The notes below the pieces were generated by a model. It was not told the origin of the DNA, searched no databases, and saw only the letters and a list, made by a program, of their open reading frames with translations. 38,689 nucleotides of DNA from CAZCDS01 sp964497585 (GTDB lineage Bacteria > Desulfobacterota > Desulfomonilia > Desulfomonilales > Desulfomonilaceae), in NCBI GenBank assembly GCA_964497585.1, contig CAZCDS010000061.1, forward strand, positions 1 to 38,689. Direction: 5' to 3'. Positions 1 through 7,909 of this stretch are shown in pieces; position 1 is the first letter of the stretch; each line of letters starts with the position of its first letter. Position numbers and translations under genes: made by a program.

Positions 1-39
1 GCCCTCGTAGCTGTCAGGTAACTCACCACTGTCAGATGA

Positions 40-1755
40 AGTCCCATCTATTACACATCGACAAAGCGCCCCAACGCTGACATTACCTACACCAACAACT
101 GGCCTGCGGATCGTACCCTGGGAAATGTGCCGACTGCCGACACCTATATCTGGACACTCGGGGGAGTTCTGGGTCTCTTAATCGTACTGGGAGTCTTCGT
201 TTTCTGCGTTCATTACTTTGGAATCTGGTACGGTGCGGCGAAGGGGGTTCCGCTTGCGGAGAAGCTCATTGACATGCCTCTCACCCCCAGTCAGTTCAAG
301 GCAGCCAAATTCTTCCTCGTGGTGATCTTGCTCTTTCTCCTTCAGACGAACTTCGGCGGGCTTCTTGCCCACTACACGGTTCATCCTGCTCAGTTCTATG
401 TACAATGGGTTGCCAACGTGATTCCCTACAGTTGGGCCAAGTCGTGGCATCTCCAACTTGCCATCTTCTGGATTGCCACCACATGAGTGGCGTCGGCGAT
501 TTACCTTGCGCCTATCCTTGGCGGCATTGAACGGAAAGGTCAGGGATTCCTCGTTCAACTCCTGTTTGTGGCAATACTGATCGTGGCGCTGGGAAGTCTG
601 CTTGGAGAGGTGGCCGGCATTTATGGATGGCTTGGCCAGTGGTGGTTCTGGCTGGGTCACCAGGGTTGGGAGTTCCTGGAGCTGGGGAGGATCTGGCAGC
701 TCATCCTTTTCGTGGGACTTATAGCCTGGTCGCTCATAGTCTACCGGCCCATCTACCATCATCTCAAGCTCTGGCACAAGGACGAATTTAGCGGCTTGAT
801 GATGTACTATGTGCTCAGTGCTGTCCTTGTCGTGTTCTTCTTCGGGTTCGGCCTGCTCTACGGAAAAGGAACGCATCTTACTGTGGCTGATTACTGGAGA
901 TGGTTTGTAGTCCACATATGGGTAGAGAGTATTTTCGAGTTCTTCGGTGTTGCGGTAATCTCCCTTCTTCTCGTCGTAATGGGACTCGCTTCCGCAAGAG
1001 CCGCTCTCATTGTTGCCTATTTCACTGCAGCAATCGTTTTCCTGTCGGGGATCATAGGCACGGCGCATCACTACTTCTGGTATGGTGGACCAAGCTACTG
1101 GCTGGCCCTGGGCTCCGTGTTTTCATCAATGGAACCTGTGCCTCCGTTCGGTCTTGTGGTCCGGGGTCTGATGGAATTCCGAGCAATCCGCAAAGAGGGC
1201 AAGGAATTCCCGTACAAGTGGCCACTGTTCTTCCTGGTTGCTTCGTCATTCTGGAATTTTCTGGGCGCGGGGGTATTCGGGTTCCTCATCAACTTACCGG
1301 TGGTCAACTACTACGAGCATGGGACCTATTTGACCATGAATCATGCTCATGCTGCGCTGTTCGGCACGTACGGCATGCTCTCGATTGCGCTCCTCCTCTT
1401 CTCCTGGCGGGGACTGGTCGACAAGCGGTATTGGAATGACGGGATCCTCAAGGTCTCCTTCTGGGGGTTCAACATTGGACTCGCTCTTCTCACCTTTGGC
1501 ACGCTGTTCCCCATAGGGGTCATGCAAGCCTGGACGAGCTTTCAGGAAGGTCTATGGGCGGCTAGAAGCGCTGAATTCTTCACACGGACTCCTGTCCTTG
1601 TACTGGGTACGATTCGCATAGTCCCTGATCTCACGATTATTCTGGCCGGTGTCGTGCCGATGTTTTACTTCCTGTTCAAAACCTATTGGCATCTCAAGCC
1701 AATGGAGATCAAGGAGGGTGAATCGGTTTGGGATAGGCTTGGCGTGGAGCTTTAG
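40..1755 (+). pseudogene. norB: Quinol-type nitric oxide reductase (NorB/NorZ), 5'-incomplete and interrupted by an in-frame TGA
   Basis: This membrane haem-copper-family oxidase would reduce NO to N2O with electrons from quinol. The frame from 40 encodes the family segment DITYTNNWP (79-105). After the stop it carries the catalytic-core motifs: a HxxxE helix near 918-940 (VHIWVES), the adjacent pair GTAHHYFWYGG near 1058-1090 and NHAHAALFGTYGM near 1338-1380. Many hydrophobic helices are present and no other subunit is visible, as expected for single-chain qNOR. At 484-486 the reading IATT-TGA-VAS stands where relatives have IATxW(V/L)A, so a Trp TGG appears to have become TGA. Frame 1 also has TAA at 19-21 and TGA at 37-39, and no frame restores a convincing upstream sequence. 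The N-terminal region is therefore either degraded or cut by the window edge. The downstream frame (487-1755) is intact with well-kept motifs, which suggests recent inactivation, UGA readthrough or a base-call error. The family call is confident; pseudogene status is likely. Confidence 0.8.
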
Positions 1756-2853
1756 GCAGGTATAATCGCTGACTCCCCTGACGTTTCACTTAGCACGGAA
1801 CGAGCCGGTATGGAAGGCGGGAGCCGATGATTCGGGACAAGAGATGACTATGACTTGGCAGCGGCCTGGCTCCCGCCTTTCATATACGGTCTGTTCAACT
1901 CTTGGGGAATATGTGCTTGTCCGTGACGCCATCTGGGTTGAGGCTCGTGCAGAAGAAGAAACAGAGGCCCACCGATTGATGAACAGCATTATGAGCAAAG
2001 CAGGCAGGCCTTTTCTTGACCTGAAGGTAAATTTCTCGGATTGAGCAAGCGGAGAATCCCATCCTCAGCCACCCTGATTGAGAGAGAGCGGACACAGATC
2101 CCCGCATCGAGCCAAACGGCTCTTTGTTAAGAATTCACGCGGATCTAACAGTCGAATGCCCGATCTTTCCGTCGATTGGTTCCCATTCATTGCCGAATTA
2201 GCGCCTGCGAGCGAGTGCTCGGAAGTCCTACAGTCTTCCTCATCGAATTTCGCATCGCGGGATTCCAGAGAAAGAACCGATTGGGGCCATGAATTCGCGC
2301 GACATGCAGTGGTCATTTCGGTTTGGACCTCCGTGATGCTGAACGGAAGAGGAATCATACCGAGAAAGGGATTGAAACCGGGGACGGCTCGGGGGAGAGA
2401 GTTAGAGGAAGAATATCAGGTGGGTGAGCCCGGGAACATCTGGGTATCCGTTTGCTGACCCTTGATGCTTTTCCTGGTGGGAAAGCTCAGCACTTCAGGT
2501 CCCGAGACTCGGAGCGTCCAGTTTCTCGAGATTCGTCCTGACTGCTGAAAAACGGCCCTCTCCGAATATATCAAGACTCCGTCACCCTGAGACTTTCTTG
2601 ATGTCGGACAGCTCATTAAGGTTTGAGCTTCGAGTCGCGCTTGCGCCTTACGATTTCATCATATGCCCACCAATAACGCCTGCGTTTCATGGTGAATCTC
2701 CGTGAAGCAGACGATTGCCATGCGTGTCTCTCTTGTTCCGGTCGCGTTCTCAGGAGGTCGGTCAACCGGCAAGACAGTTGCCTTTGCTGCTTGCTGGAGC
2801 GACGGTAGTGCCGCTGTCTGTGAAGAAGCCCTTTGGCTCAAATCAGCCACCGG
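1756..2853. other. Non-coding or degraded stretch without a supported gene
   Basis: No reading frame here has a good ribosome-binding site together with recognisable protein features. A 66-codon frame (1844-2044) ending in LDLKVNFSD has a natural-looking C-terminal half but no family I recognise, and it overlaps the inverted repeat at 1814-1879. A weak hairpin GAGCC-AAAC-GGCTC at 2109-2122 followed by TTTGTT could act as a terminator. The rest shows short overlapping frames on both strands, as expected for decayed or intergenic DNA. Confidence 0.5.
1806..1888. repeat. Inverted repeat downstream of the nitric oxide reductase gene
   Basis: AAGGCGGGAGCC at 1814-1825 is matched perfectly by its reverse complement GGCTCCCGCCTT at 1868-1879, with a 42-nt loop. 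The similarity continues imperfectly outward (CCGGTATGG against CATATACGG). It starts about 50 nt after the norB stop and is followed by only three T residues. It may be a transcription-end structure or a relic of a small palindromic element. The loop is long for an intrinsic terminator. Confidence 0.5.
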
Positions 2854-2940
2854 CTCTCGGCCGCACCGCGCCAGTGTTTTCTCCGGATGGCCTGCGTCTC
2901 GCATCCTGAGACTCTCGGCTGAAACGCGCCAGTGTGTTGT
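2854..2940 (+). repeat. Two 29-bp direct repeats upstream of the sigma-54 promoter (candidate enhancer sites)
   Basis: Copies at 2854-2882 and 2912-2940 match at 24 of 29 positions. Both contain CTCTCGGC followed by CGCGCCAGTGT. Start-to-start spacing is 58 bp, which is not a multiple of three, so a repeated protein motif is not the cause. Their centres lie about 139 and 81 bp upstream of the start site predicted for the promoter at 2981-2996, the usual range for activator sites of NtrC-type regulators. Each copy has rough dyad character (CTCTCGGC facing GCGCCAGTG). Binding by the regulator encoded at 33199-34611 is inference. Confidence 0.55.
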
Positions 2941-2980
2941 TCTTGCGCGGAAAAAGTGCTGCAAAATCAACGGGTGACTC

Positions 2981-2996
2981 TGGCACGATATTTGCT
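2981..2996 (+). promoter_or_regulatory. Sigma-54 (RpoN) promoter, TGGCAC-N5-TTGCT
   Basis: TGGCAC (2981-2986), five bases, then TTGCT (2992-2996) fits the sigma-54 consensus, with GG and GC elements ten bases apart. Transcription would start near 3007 and run into the flavoprotein gene at 3416 after a leader of about 400 nt. The element lies outside genes, on the right strand, below a repeated candidate enhancer. The window also encodes a sigma-54 activator with GAFTGA. These points together make chance less likely. Confidence 0.7.
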
Positions 2997-3006
2997 TGGC
3001 AAGGCA

Positions 3007-3415
3007 GACAGCTTCAGCAGGGGGGACTGCGCGGTCCTCGACTGCTGCTACCCACATGCTCTGGTCTGCCGGCATCGGGCTGAGTTCGCGTGCGCAGCGC
3101 CAATTCGAGAACTCGGCCGACAGCCTGGCAGGCATTCTCATGGGAACTGGTCTGCTCGCTCAGAGAAAAGTCCATCAGTGGTCGTTACTCGCACCCGGGA
3201 CTCTAAGCGCGAGGAACAGTGGCCCGAGGTCTTCGGTGGAGCCAGGCTCTCGCTCTGTCCCGTGCCAAGGGGGCCATGCCGGGTGACCGGCCAAAAAGCG
3301 GCATATGAGTCTAGAGAAGAGCATGAGAGCTCGCGCAAAACAACAGAGGAGGTGATCTGGGCCACGATACTGGAGCTGCGTAACTTCATCAAGAAATCGA
3401 AGGAGGAACTGGCAA
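3007..3415 (+). other. Long predicted 5' leader of the flavoprotein operon
   Basis: This stretch lies between the predicted sigma-54 start site and the ATG at 3416. I see no gene in it. A ribosome-binding-site-like AGAGGAGG near 3346 is followed by about 20 in-frame codons reading ILELRNFIKKSKEELANG, but there is no ATG, GTG or TTG at a suitable distance. The true site for the next gene, AAGGAGG at 3400-3406, lies inside this frame. The leader could hold regulatory RNA structure, but none is obvious by eye. Confidence 0.35.
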
Positions 3416-4972
3416 ATGGCACTAAACAGCGGCATGATGGACAGGCTTGCACAGGTCGTCGGGCAGGATTATTGCTCTGATGCCGACTTCGTAGTGCAGG
3501 CCTACGCCAAGAGTCTGGATTCTGTGTCAGGGCGACAGGCCCCTGCCGCGGTTGTAATTCCCAAATCAACCGAGGAGGTGTCAGAGGTCGTCAAGATCGC
3601 CAATGAGTACAAGACCCCCATCCTTCCGAGAGGAAGCGGCGCGGATCTCACCATGGGTGCAAAGCCAACCAAAGATGGGGTCATTCTTCTTGATTTGAAC
3701 AAGAGGATGAACAAAATCCTCGACGTGGACTTCGATCACATGGTGGTAACCTGCCAGGCTGGTGTTCAGTGGGGTCAATTGATTTCCGAGTTGTTACCGC
3801 AGGGGTATTATACTGGGCAATTGGGCCCCGCGAACAGCGCTACAACGATAGGGGGAGGTATAGCCAATGCCTCGGTGGGCGGAGGCGGTGAAACCATGTT
3901 TGAAGGCCCCGGTCGACTGGTTACAAGCCTCGAGGTGGTGCTTCCCACGGGAGAAATCATTCATACGGGCTCCGCGGCCAACAAGCATGGCAGACCATGG
4001 TATGGTGGCCGGTTCCTCGGGGGTCCTGATCTTACCGGCATGTTCATCGGAGATCCGGGCATCCTCGGTATCAAGACCCAGGTCTCCCTGAAGATCTTTC
4101 CCATGCCGCAGCATTGGAAATGCAGAACCTATTTTGTGCCGGGCGACGATCGTACAGGGTCCGAGGGTGAGGAGGTTGACCTCCTGCAAGACATCAGGGT
4201 GGCAGTGGAAATCTGCAAGGATTGGGAGAAGATTGGTTGTCCAGGCATCCATTCCATCGCCTACTTCAATTACGTCCTTTTTAACATCATGGCGGGCGCG
4301 GAATACTACGAGCCGTGGACACGAGTGATTGAGCCTGGAAAGGTCAATCAAAATGGCGCATTGTGCATGATTATGTGCGCGCCTTCCGACGAGGTGCTCA
4401 AAGGAAACCTCGAATTGGTTGACGGCGTGGCCGAGAAGCACGGCTGCCAGGTGTTCCCCGATGCCATTGAAGAGGGAAACTATGCTGAATGGCTCCTCTG
4501 GAAAACCGGCAACTGGTCTTATGCCCACTGGTTCTGGGGTGGGGCAGGTGGTCCGGGAGCGGCCTTCAATATCATGGATGTTCATTGGGAGGGTCTGATC
4601 AAGGGATTGGAAGCCAACTTTGAACTGTACGAGGAAAGACTGATCGACTACCAGGACTCCAACATGCCTGTGCCGGGAATCATCCTGTCTCCAGTTGGAG
4701 GAGGAGTGAAGCTGGTGAGTGGCTGCCCCACGCGAGATGAAATTCCGGAATTGCCTGAAATGGAGGAGCTGAGGAAAGACTTGCGTATGGCGGATGCCAA
4801 ATGCATTTTGGATCAAGGCGGCATGCCGATCTGGACGGGGCCCCTCTATAGTCACTACTTGGTTGAAGAGGGATATTACGAAGAAAACTACCTGAACTTC
4901 CTCCGTACCGTCAAAAACACATTGGATCCTAACGGCATTTTGAGCCCAGGGAAATTCCATTTTAACGACTGA
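3416..4972 (+). CDS. FAD-linked oxidoreductase, GlcD/vanillyl-alcohol-oxidase superfamily
   Basis: This 518-aa cytoplasmic flavoprotein probably oxidises a 2-hydroxyacid, alcohol or similar substrate and passes electrons to the iron-sulfur protein encoded next. The PCMH-type FAD domain is clear: PRGSG at residues 71-75, the SATTIGGGIANASVG loop at 141-155 and GPDLTGMFIGDPGILGI at 203-219. The C-terminal half is the substrate cap, ending in the family signature LDPNGILSPGKF. I see no obvious covalent-FAD His or Tyr of the vanillyl-alcohol/4-cresol enzymes. The start is well supported by AAGGAGG nine bases upstream. It is the first gene after the sigma-54 promoter at 2981 and is separated from the CCG protein by 15 bp, as in glcDF-type pairs. 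The substrate cannot be read from the sequence. Confidence 0.85.
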   Translation: MALNSGMMDRLAQVVGQDYCSDADFVVQAYAKSLDSVSGRQAPAAVVIPKSTEEVSEVVKIANEYKTPILPRGSGADLTMGAKPTKDGVILLDLNKRMNKILDVDFDHMVVTCQAGVQWGQLISELLPQGYYTGQLGPANSATTIGGGIANASVGGGGETMFEGPGRLVTSLEVVLPTGEIIHTGSAANKHGRPWYGGRFLGGPDLTGMFIGDPGILGIKTQVSLKIFPMPQHWKCRTYFVPGDDRTGSEGEEVDLLQDIRVAVEICKDWEKIGCPGIHSIAYFNYVLFNIMAGAEYYEPWTRVIEPGKVNQNGALCMIMCAPSDEVLKGNLELVDGVAEKHGCQVFPDAIEEGNYAEWLLWKTGNWSYAHWFWGGAGGPGAAFNIMDVHWEGLIKGLEANFELYEERLIDYQDSNMPVPGIILSPVGGGVKLVSGCPTRDEIPELPEMEELRKDLRMADAKCILDQGGMPIWTGPLYSHYLVEEGYYEENYLNFLRTVKNTLDPNGILSPGKFHFND

Positions 4973-4987
4973 TAGGGAGGCCGACAG

Positions 4988-6355
4988 ATGAGAAAGCAGA
5001 AGAGAAAACTGTATCGGACGAAATTCCACAACCTGGAGGAACTTGACCCGAGAAGTGTGGAATGGTGCATGCAGTGCGGCTCATGCCTCAATGACCATAG
5101 GTTGCTGGCAGGCATTCAGGGAGCTTGCCCGATATTCAAGCACGGCAAGCCCTTTGAATCGTATTTACCCCGCGGTAGACAGCAGACAATCCGAGCCTTA
5201 CTGGAAGGACGGCTAGAACCATCCCAAGAGCTGTCAGATGCGGCTTTTATGTGTACCACATGCAATGTCTGCAACTCCGTCTGCCATGCCACCCACACAG
5301 AAACGCAAAGTTGGCCCATCACCCGAGTCAATGATCAGGCGTATGTCTTTGAAAACTTTCGCGCCGATTTGATGAATCTCGGCTTTGCCCATCTGGAAGG
5401 TCATCGGGTACTCCTGGGCTCGCTGGCTAACTACGACAATCCCTGGGGCCAGCCCCGAAGGGCAAAGACGGATTGGGCCAGGAAGGCCGAACTGTCAGGC
5501 AAAAACCTGGGCAAGAAAAAAGAAAAAGTTGACGTCCTTTTGTTCCACGGCTGCACTGCTCCTCTGGATCGAAGTCTACAAGATGTCACCCTGGCGACCG
5601 CACAGCTCCTGGACAAAGCCGGTGTGAACTGGGGGTATCTCGGCGAAAAAGAAATCTGCTGCGGCTCAATTGCCGTACGGGTTGGGGAATTGGGCGTATT
5701 CAAAGAAATTGCGAAAAGGAACGTAGCCCTCTTGAACGATCTTTACGACAATCTCGGAGTGCGCACCATCGTGAGTTCGTGCTCGGGCTGCTTCAAGACG
5801 TTGTTCCAGGACTATCCCGAGTTCGCGGACTATGACGATGAAGTGGGGAAGATCAAGGCAGAGGTGATCCATACCTCGCTCTTTGCCAAAGGATTAGTGG
5901 ACCAGGGACAAATCGCGTTCGGCAACGGATTTGACTTCAAAGCCACCTATCACGATCCGTGTCATCTCGCGAGGCATTGCCACGTGTACGAGACGCCCAG
6001 GACGCTTCTGGAAAATATCCCCGGAATTGAATTCGTAGAGATGTTTAGAAACAGAAAGTACGCTCTCTGTTGCGGATCGGGCGGAGGACTGAAGAGCGGC
6101 TATCCGGACATGGCCACGAACGTTGCCACAGAACGCGTGAAGGAAGCGGAAGGTACCGGCGTCCAGTACATGGTGACCACGTGTCCCTTCTGCGAACAGA
6201 ACCTCAGAGACGCGATCAAAGGCAGCGGTTCTGAGCTTAAGCTTGTGGACTTGGTTCAGCTCATGGCCCTGAGCAGCGGCTCCCGAACAGGCGACCTCCA
6301 GGCGATTACCGATCTGCCGGGGCCCCCCAAGGGTGTGGTGTACGGTGGCGACTAG
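4988..6355 (+). CDS. CCG-domain iron-sulfur protein (GlcF/HdrD/DsrK-like), partner of the upstream flavoprotein
   Basis: This 455-aa protein should carry electrons from the FAD oxidase to another acceptor. The N-terminus holds two [4Fe-4S] motifs: C27-x2-C30-x2-C33 with a CP at residue 47, and C89-x2-C92-x2-C95-x3-C99. Two CCG (DUF224) domains follow: the first with HGC, EICCGS and SCSGC, the second with DPCHLAR, LCCGSGGG and CPFC. These match the clusters of heterodisulfide-reductase-type subunits. GGGAGG lies seven bases before the ATG. It shares the unusual segment YDNPWGQPR with the paralogue at 21335-22663, so both may serve one electron pathway. No membrane segment is visible. Naming it glcF would overstate the evidence. 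Confidence 0.85.
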   Translation: MRKQKRKLYRTKFHNLEELDPRSVEWCMQCGSCLNDHRLLAGIQGACPIFKHGKPFESYLPRGRQQTIRALLEGRLEPSQELSDAAFMCTTCNVCNSVCHATHTETQSWPITRVNDQAYVFENFRADLMNLGFAHLEGHRVLLGSLANYDNPWGQPRRAKTDWARKAELSGKNLGKKKEKVDVLLFHGCTAPLDRSLQDVTLATAQLLDKAGVNWGYLGEKEICCGSIAVRVGELGVFKEIAKRNVALLNDLYDNLGVRTIVSSCSGCFKTLFQDYPEFADYDDEVGKIKAEVIHTSLFAKGLVDQGQIAFGNGFDFKATYHDPCHLARHCHVYETPRTLLENIPGIEFVEMFRNRKYALCCGSGGGLKSGYPDMATNVATERVKEAEGTGVQYMVTTCPFCEQNLRDAIKGSGSELKLVDLVQLMALSSGSRTGDLQAITDLPGPPKGVVYGGD

Positions 6356-6400
6356 ATAACGAGCAGCTAACAATAATGAACTGAGAAAGGGGCAAAAGAA

Positions 6401-7519
6401 ATGGCACTGAAGCAAGTCGACTTAGCCGGTGAACGAAAAAGGTTCAAAGCGGTCGAACTGCCCAGATTTCAGACGGTCGTCCCCGAGCCTTTGGCGGAGA
6501 AAGCCAAGGCGCAATTCGCCAAGTTTGAGGACCGGGCCGCGTTGGGCGTGCAGAAAAGGATAGACGTAACCAAAGGGATCAGGAGAAAGCAAGCTGGCCA
6601 AATGCTCGACTGGTTCTATGGAGAGGGTCTATCCATGGCCCAGCAGATGATTGCGCCAGGCTCTTCATCGATTCAACTGCAAGGGACGCCGGTGGTATTC
6701 TTTAAGACCAATATCGATCAGGGCCTAAACTGGCGCATGGGGGACGGGATCCTCATTCAGGATGAGGACGTCAAGTCTCAGATCGGGAAGCTCCCCAGAT
6801 CGCTGATTAGGCCCGACAATTTCATGCAGTGGTCACCTGATGTTAACCATCCGTTTTCTCTCGCTCACGTAAGCGCTGGGGAGTTGATACTCAAGGCTCT
6901 TGAGATAGCTAATGAACGGGGATGGTTCTACCCTCTCTTTGGAAACAATGGGTTATGGCACGCTCGCAAAAACAATCCGCGCCTTGGAGGGTTGATCGGC
7001 GCGCACGGCACGGTCATTCCCGGCGAACAGAGCATGGACAAGCACAAGTACTACTACGAGGGCGAGCACTCGTGTCGATACCTGTTCACACCGAAAGAAG
7101 AAAAGTTCTTCAAAGAGCGTGGGTGGGATGATCTCCAGATATCCGCGGCCGAAAAAATCGGGTTCGATATCGACAAATACTTTGAGGAACTGCTGGAAGG
7201 GAAACACGATGACGAGCTGTTGAAGCCAGGTGTCAAAGCCGATTTTACCGCCGCTATTCCCTATCAAAGAACGCTTCGGCGGGCGACGAGCTTCTGGAGA
7301 AAGACAAAACACATGGACGAACCCGGATGGTGGAAAGAAACTAACAGGATGGACGATGACGGGGTAACGATCGGGTTCGGCGAATTCGAAGAAGAAGAGT
7401 TCCGGGAGAGGATCAAGAAGCTCGGTTACACGGAGGTGGATGAAGAAGCCCTGTTCAGGGGAAAGGTCCCTGAAGCGCTCTCGAACGAGTACAACATTCC
7501 CAAGGAGCTTTTGGGTTGA
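6401..7519 (+). CDS. Protein of unknown function, third gene of the flavoprotein operon
   Basis: This 372-aa soluble protein belongs to no family I recognise. It has no signal peptide, membrane helix or cysteine cluster. Its middle is rich in aromatic residues and His (WMQWSP-like and YPLFGNNGLWHARKNNPR segments, residues about 145-200). The C-terminal third is strongly charged with many Trp and Glu residues. The start has a purine-rich AAAGGGG site before ATG 6401. It follows the CCG protein by 45 bp on the same strand, so it is probably co-transcribed from the sigma-54 promoter and could be a structural or substrate-handling subunit. It is convincingly coding because of its length, spacing and codon pattern. 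Function is unknown. Confidence 0.75.
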   Translation: MALKQVDLAGERKRFKAVELPRFQTVVPEPLAEKAKAQFAKFEDRAALGVQKRIDVTKGIRRKQAGQMLDWFYGEGLSMAQQMIAPGSSSIQLQGTPVVFFKTNIDQGLNWRMGDGILIQDEDVKSQIGKLPRSLIRPDNFMQWSPDVNHPFSLAHVSAGELILKALEIANERGWFYPLFGNNGLWHARKNNPRLGGLIGAHGTVIPGEQSMDKHKYYYEGEHSCRYLFTPKEEKFFKERGWDDLQISAAEKIGFDIDKYFEELLEGKHDDELLKPGVKADFTAAIPYQRTLRRATSFWRKTKHMDEPGWWKETNRMDDDGVTIGFGEFEEEEFRERIKKLGYTEVDEEALFRGKVPEALSNEYNIPKELLG

Positions 7520-7552
7520 TCCTCTGTGAGGTTGTGGCTCCCGATCGGACTG

Positions 7553-7572
7553 TCGCTTCCTCCGAGAAGCGA
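7553..7572 (+). terminator. Short perfect hairpin after the flavoprotein operon, weak terminator candidate
   Basis: TCGCTTC and GAAGCGA form a 7-bp stem around a 6-nt loop, 33 bp after the preceding stop codon. No U-run follows (only TTAA), so an intrinsic terminator is doubtful. The structure may instead slow transcription or protect the 3' end of the message. Confidence 0.25.
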
Positions 7573-7653
7573 TTAACGGGAAGGAAATGAGGGGCCTGCA
7601 CGCCTTTCAACAAGGCTCACCGCACAGCAGAACTGCGAAAAGGAGGTCCGCAG

Positions 7654-7714
7654 CCGCCGGCAGGCAGAAGGAGACTGCTCCCGGACATCAGGCAAGCTTA
7701 GCCGCTGCCGGCGG
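7654..7714 (+). other. GC-rich dyad in the leader of the chelatase-like gene
   Basis: CCGCCGGCAG (7654-7663) pairs perfectly with CTGCCGGCGG (7705-7714). The 41-nt interior holds a smaller GCAG/CTGC hairpin. It lies in the 390-bp gap 7520-7909, about 200 bp before the AAA+/VWA gene, and could be a structured mRNA leader. I do not see the conserved boxes of a cobalamin riboswitch. The rest of the gap up to 7804 shows no supported gene. Confidence 0.35.
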
Positions 7715-7804
7715 TACGGCCTCTCCCTGTTCGATATTCAGGCGTCATGTCGGGTTGGCGTGGCGTGTCCCGGGAACCGTAACCTCCGGGCATGGAGTGC
7801 TGTC

Positions 7805-7903
7805 TTGAAACGCGAAGAAGAGTCTATCAATACGGTTTTATTCGATTTCCTGAGCGGTAATACTGAGATCGATGTTGCGATGGGGCACGTGCCAAGGAGA
7901 TGA
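7805..7903 (+). CDS. Possible 32-residue small protein or leader peptide before the AAA+/VWA gene
   Basis: A TTG at 7805, seven bases after GGAG (7794-7797), opens 32 codons ending in TGA at 7901-7903. The peptide begins MKREEESINTVLFDFLSG and looks like natural protein (charged head, hydrophobic centre). Its last codons contain the AAGGAG used by the next gene, whose ATG follows the stop by six bases, an arrangement that would couple translation of the two. I recognise no family. It could instead be a decayed fragment. Confidence 0.35.
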   Translation: MKREEESINTVLFDFLSGNTEIDVAMGHVPRR

Positions 7904-7909
7904 CATCAG

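Noticed and set aside
484..486. Recoding of TGA as Trp (code 4/25-like)
   Set aside because: Several intact genes in the window end with TGA at the expected place (for example 14755-14757 and 21336-21338), so TGA is a normal stop here.
178..1071. Minus-strand open frame of 297 codons opposite norB
   Set aside because: It is a shadow of the norB coding pattern, with low-complexity charged sequence and no ribosome-binding site.
1058..1090. Possibility that the NorB-like protein is an NO dismutase (Nod)
   Set aside because: The adjacent HH pair (GTAHHYFW) is intact, whereas I recall Nod sequences replacing one active-site His. Nitric oxide reductase is the simpler reading.
2659..3141. Minus-strand open frame of 160 codons across the sigma-54 promoter
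   Set aside because: No family resemblance. The 29-bp repeats inside it are not in the same frame, so coding selection does not explain them.
3794..5029. Long open frame (411 codons) on the minus strand
   Set aside because: It lies antisense to the well-supported flavoprotein gene, whose motifs and ribosome-binding site are clear. The antisense protein shows no family features.
7520..7909. Cobalamin riboswitch upstream of the chelatase-like gene
   Set aside because: No B12-box-like conserved segment was found. Only generic GC-rich hairpins are present.
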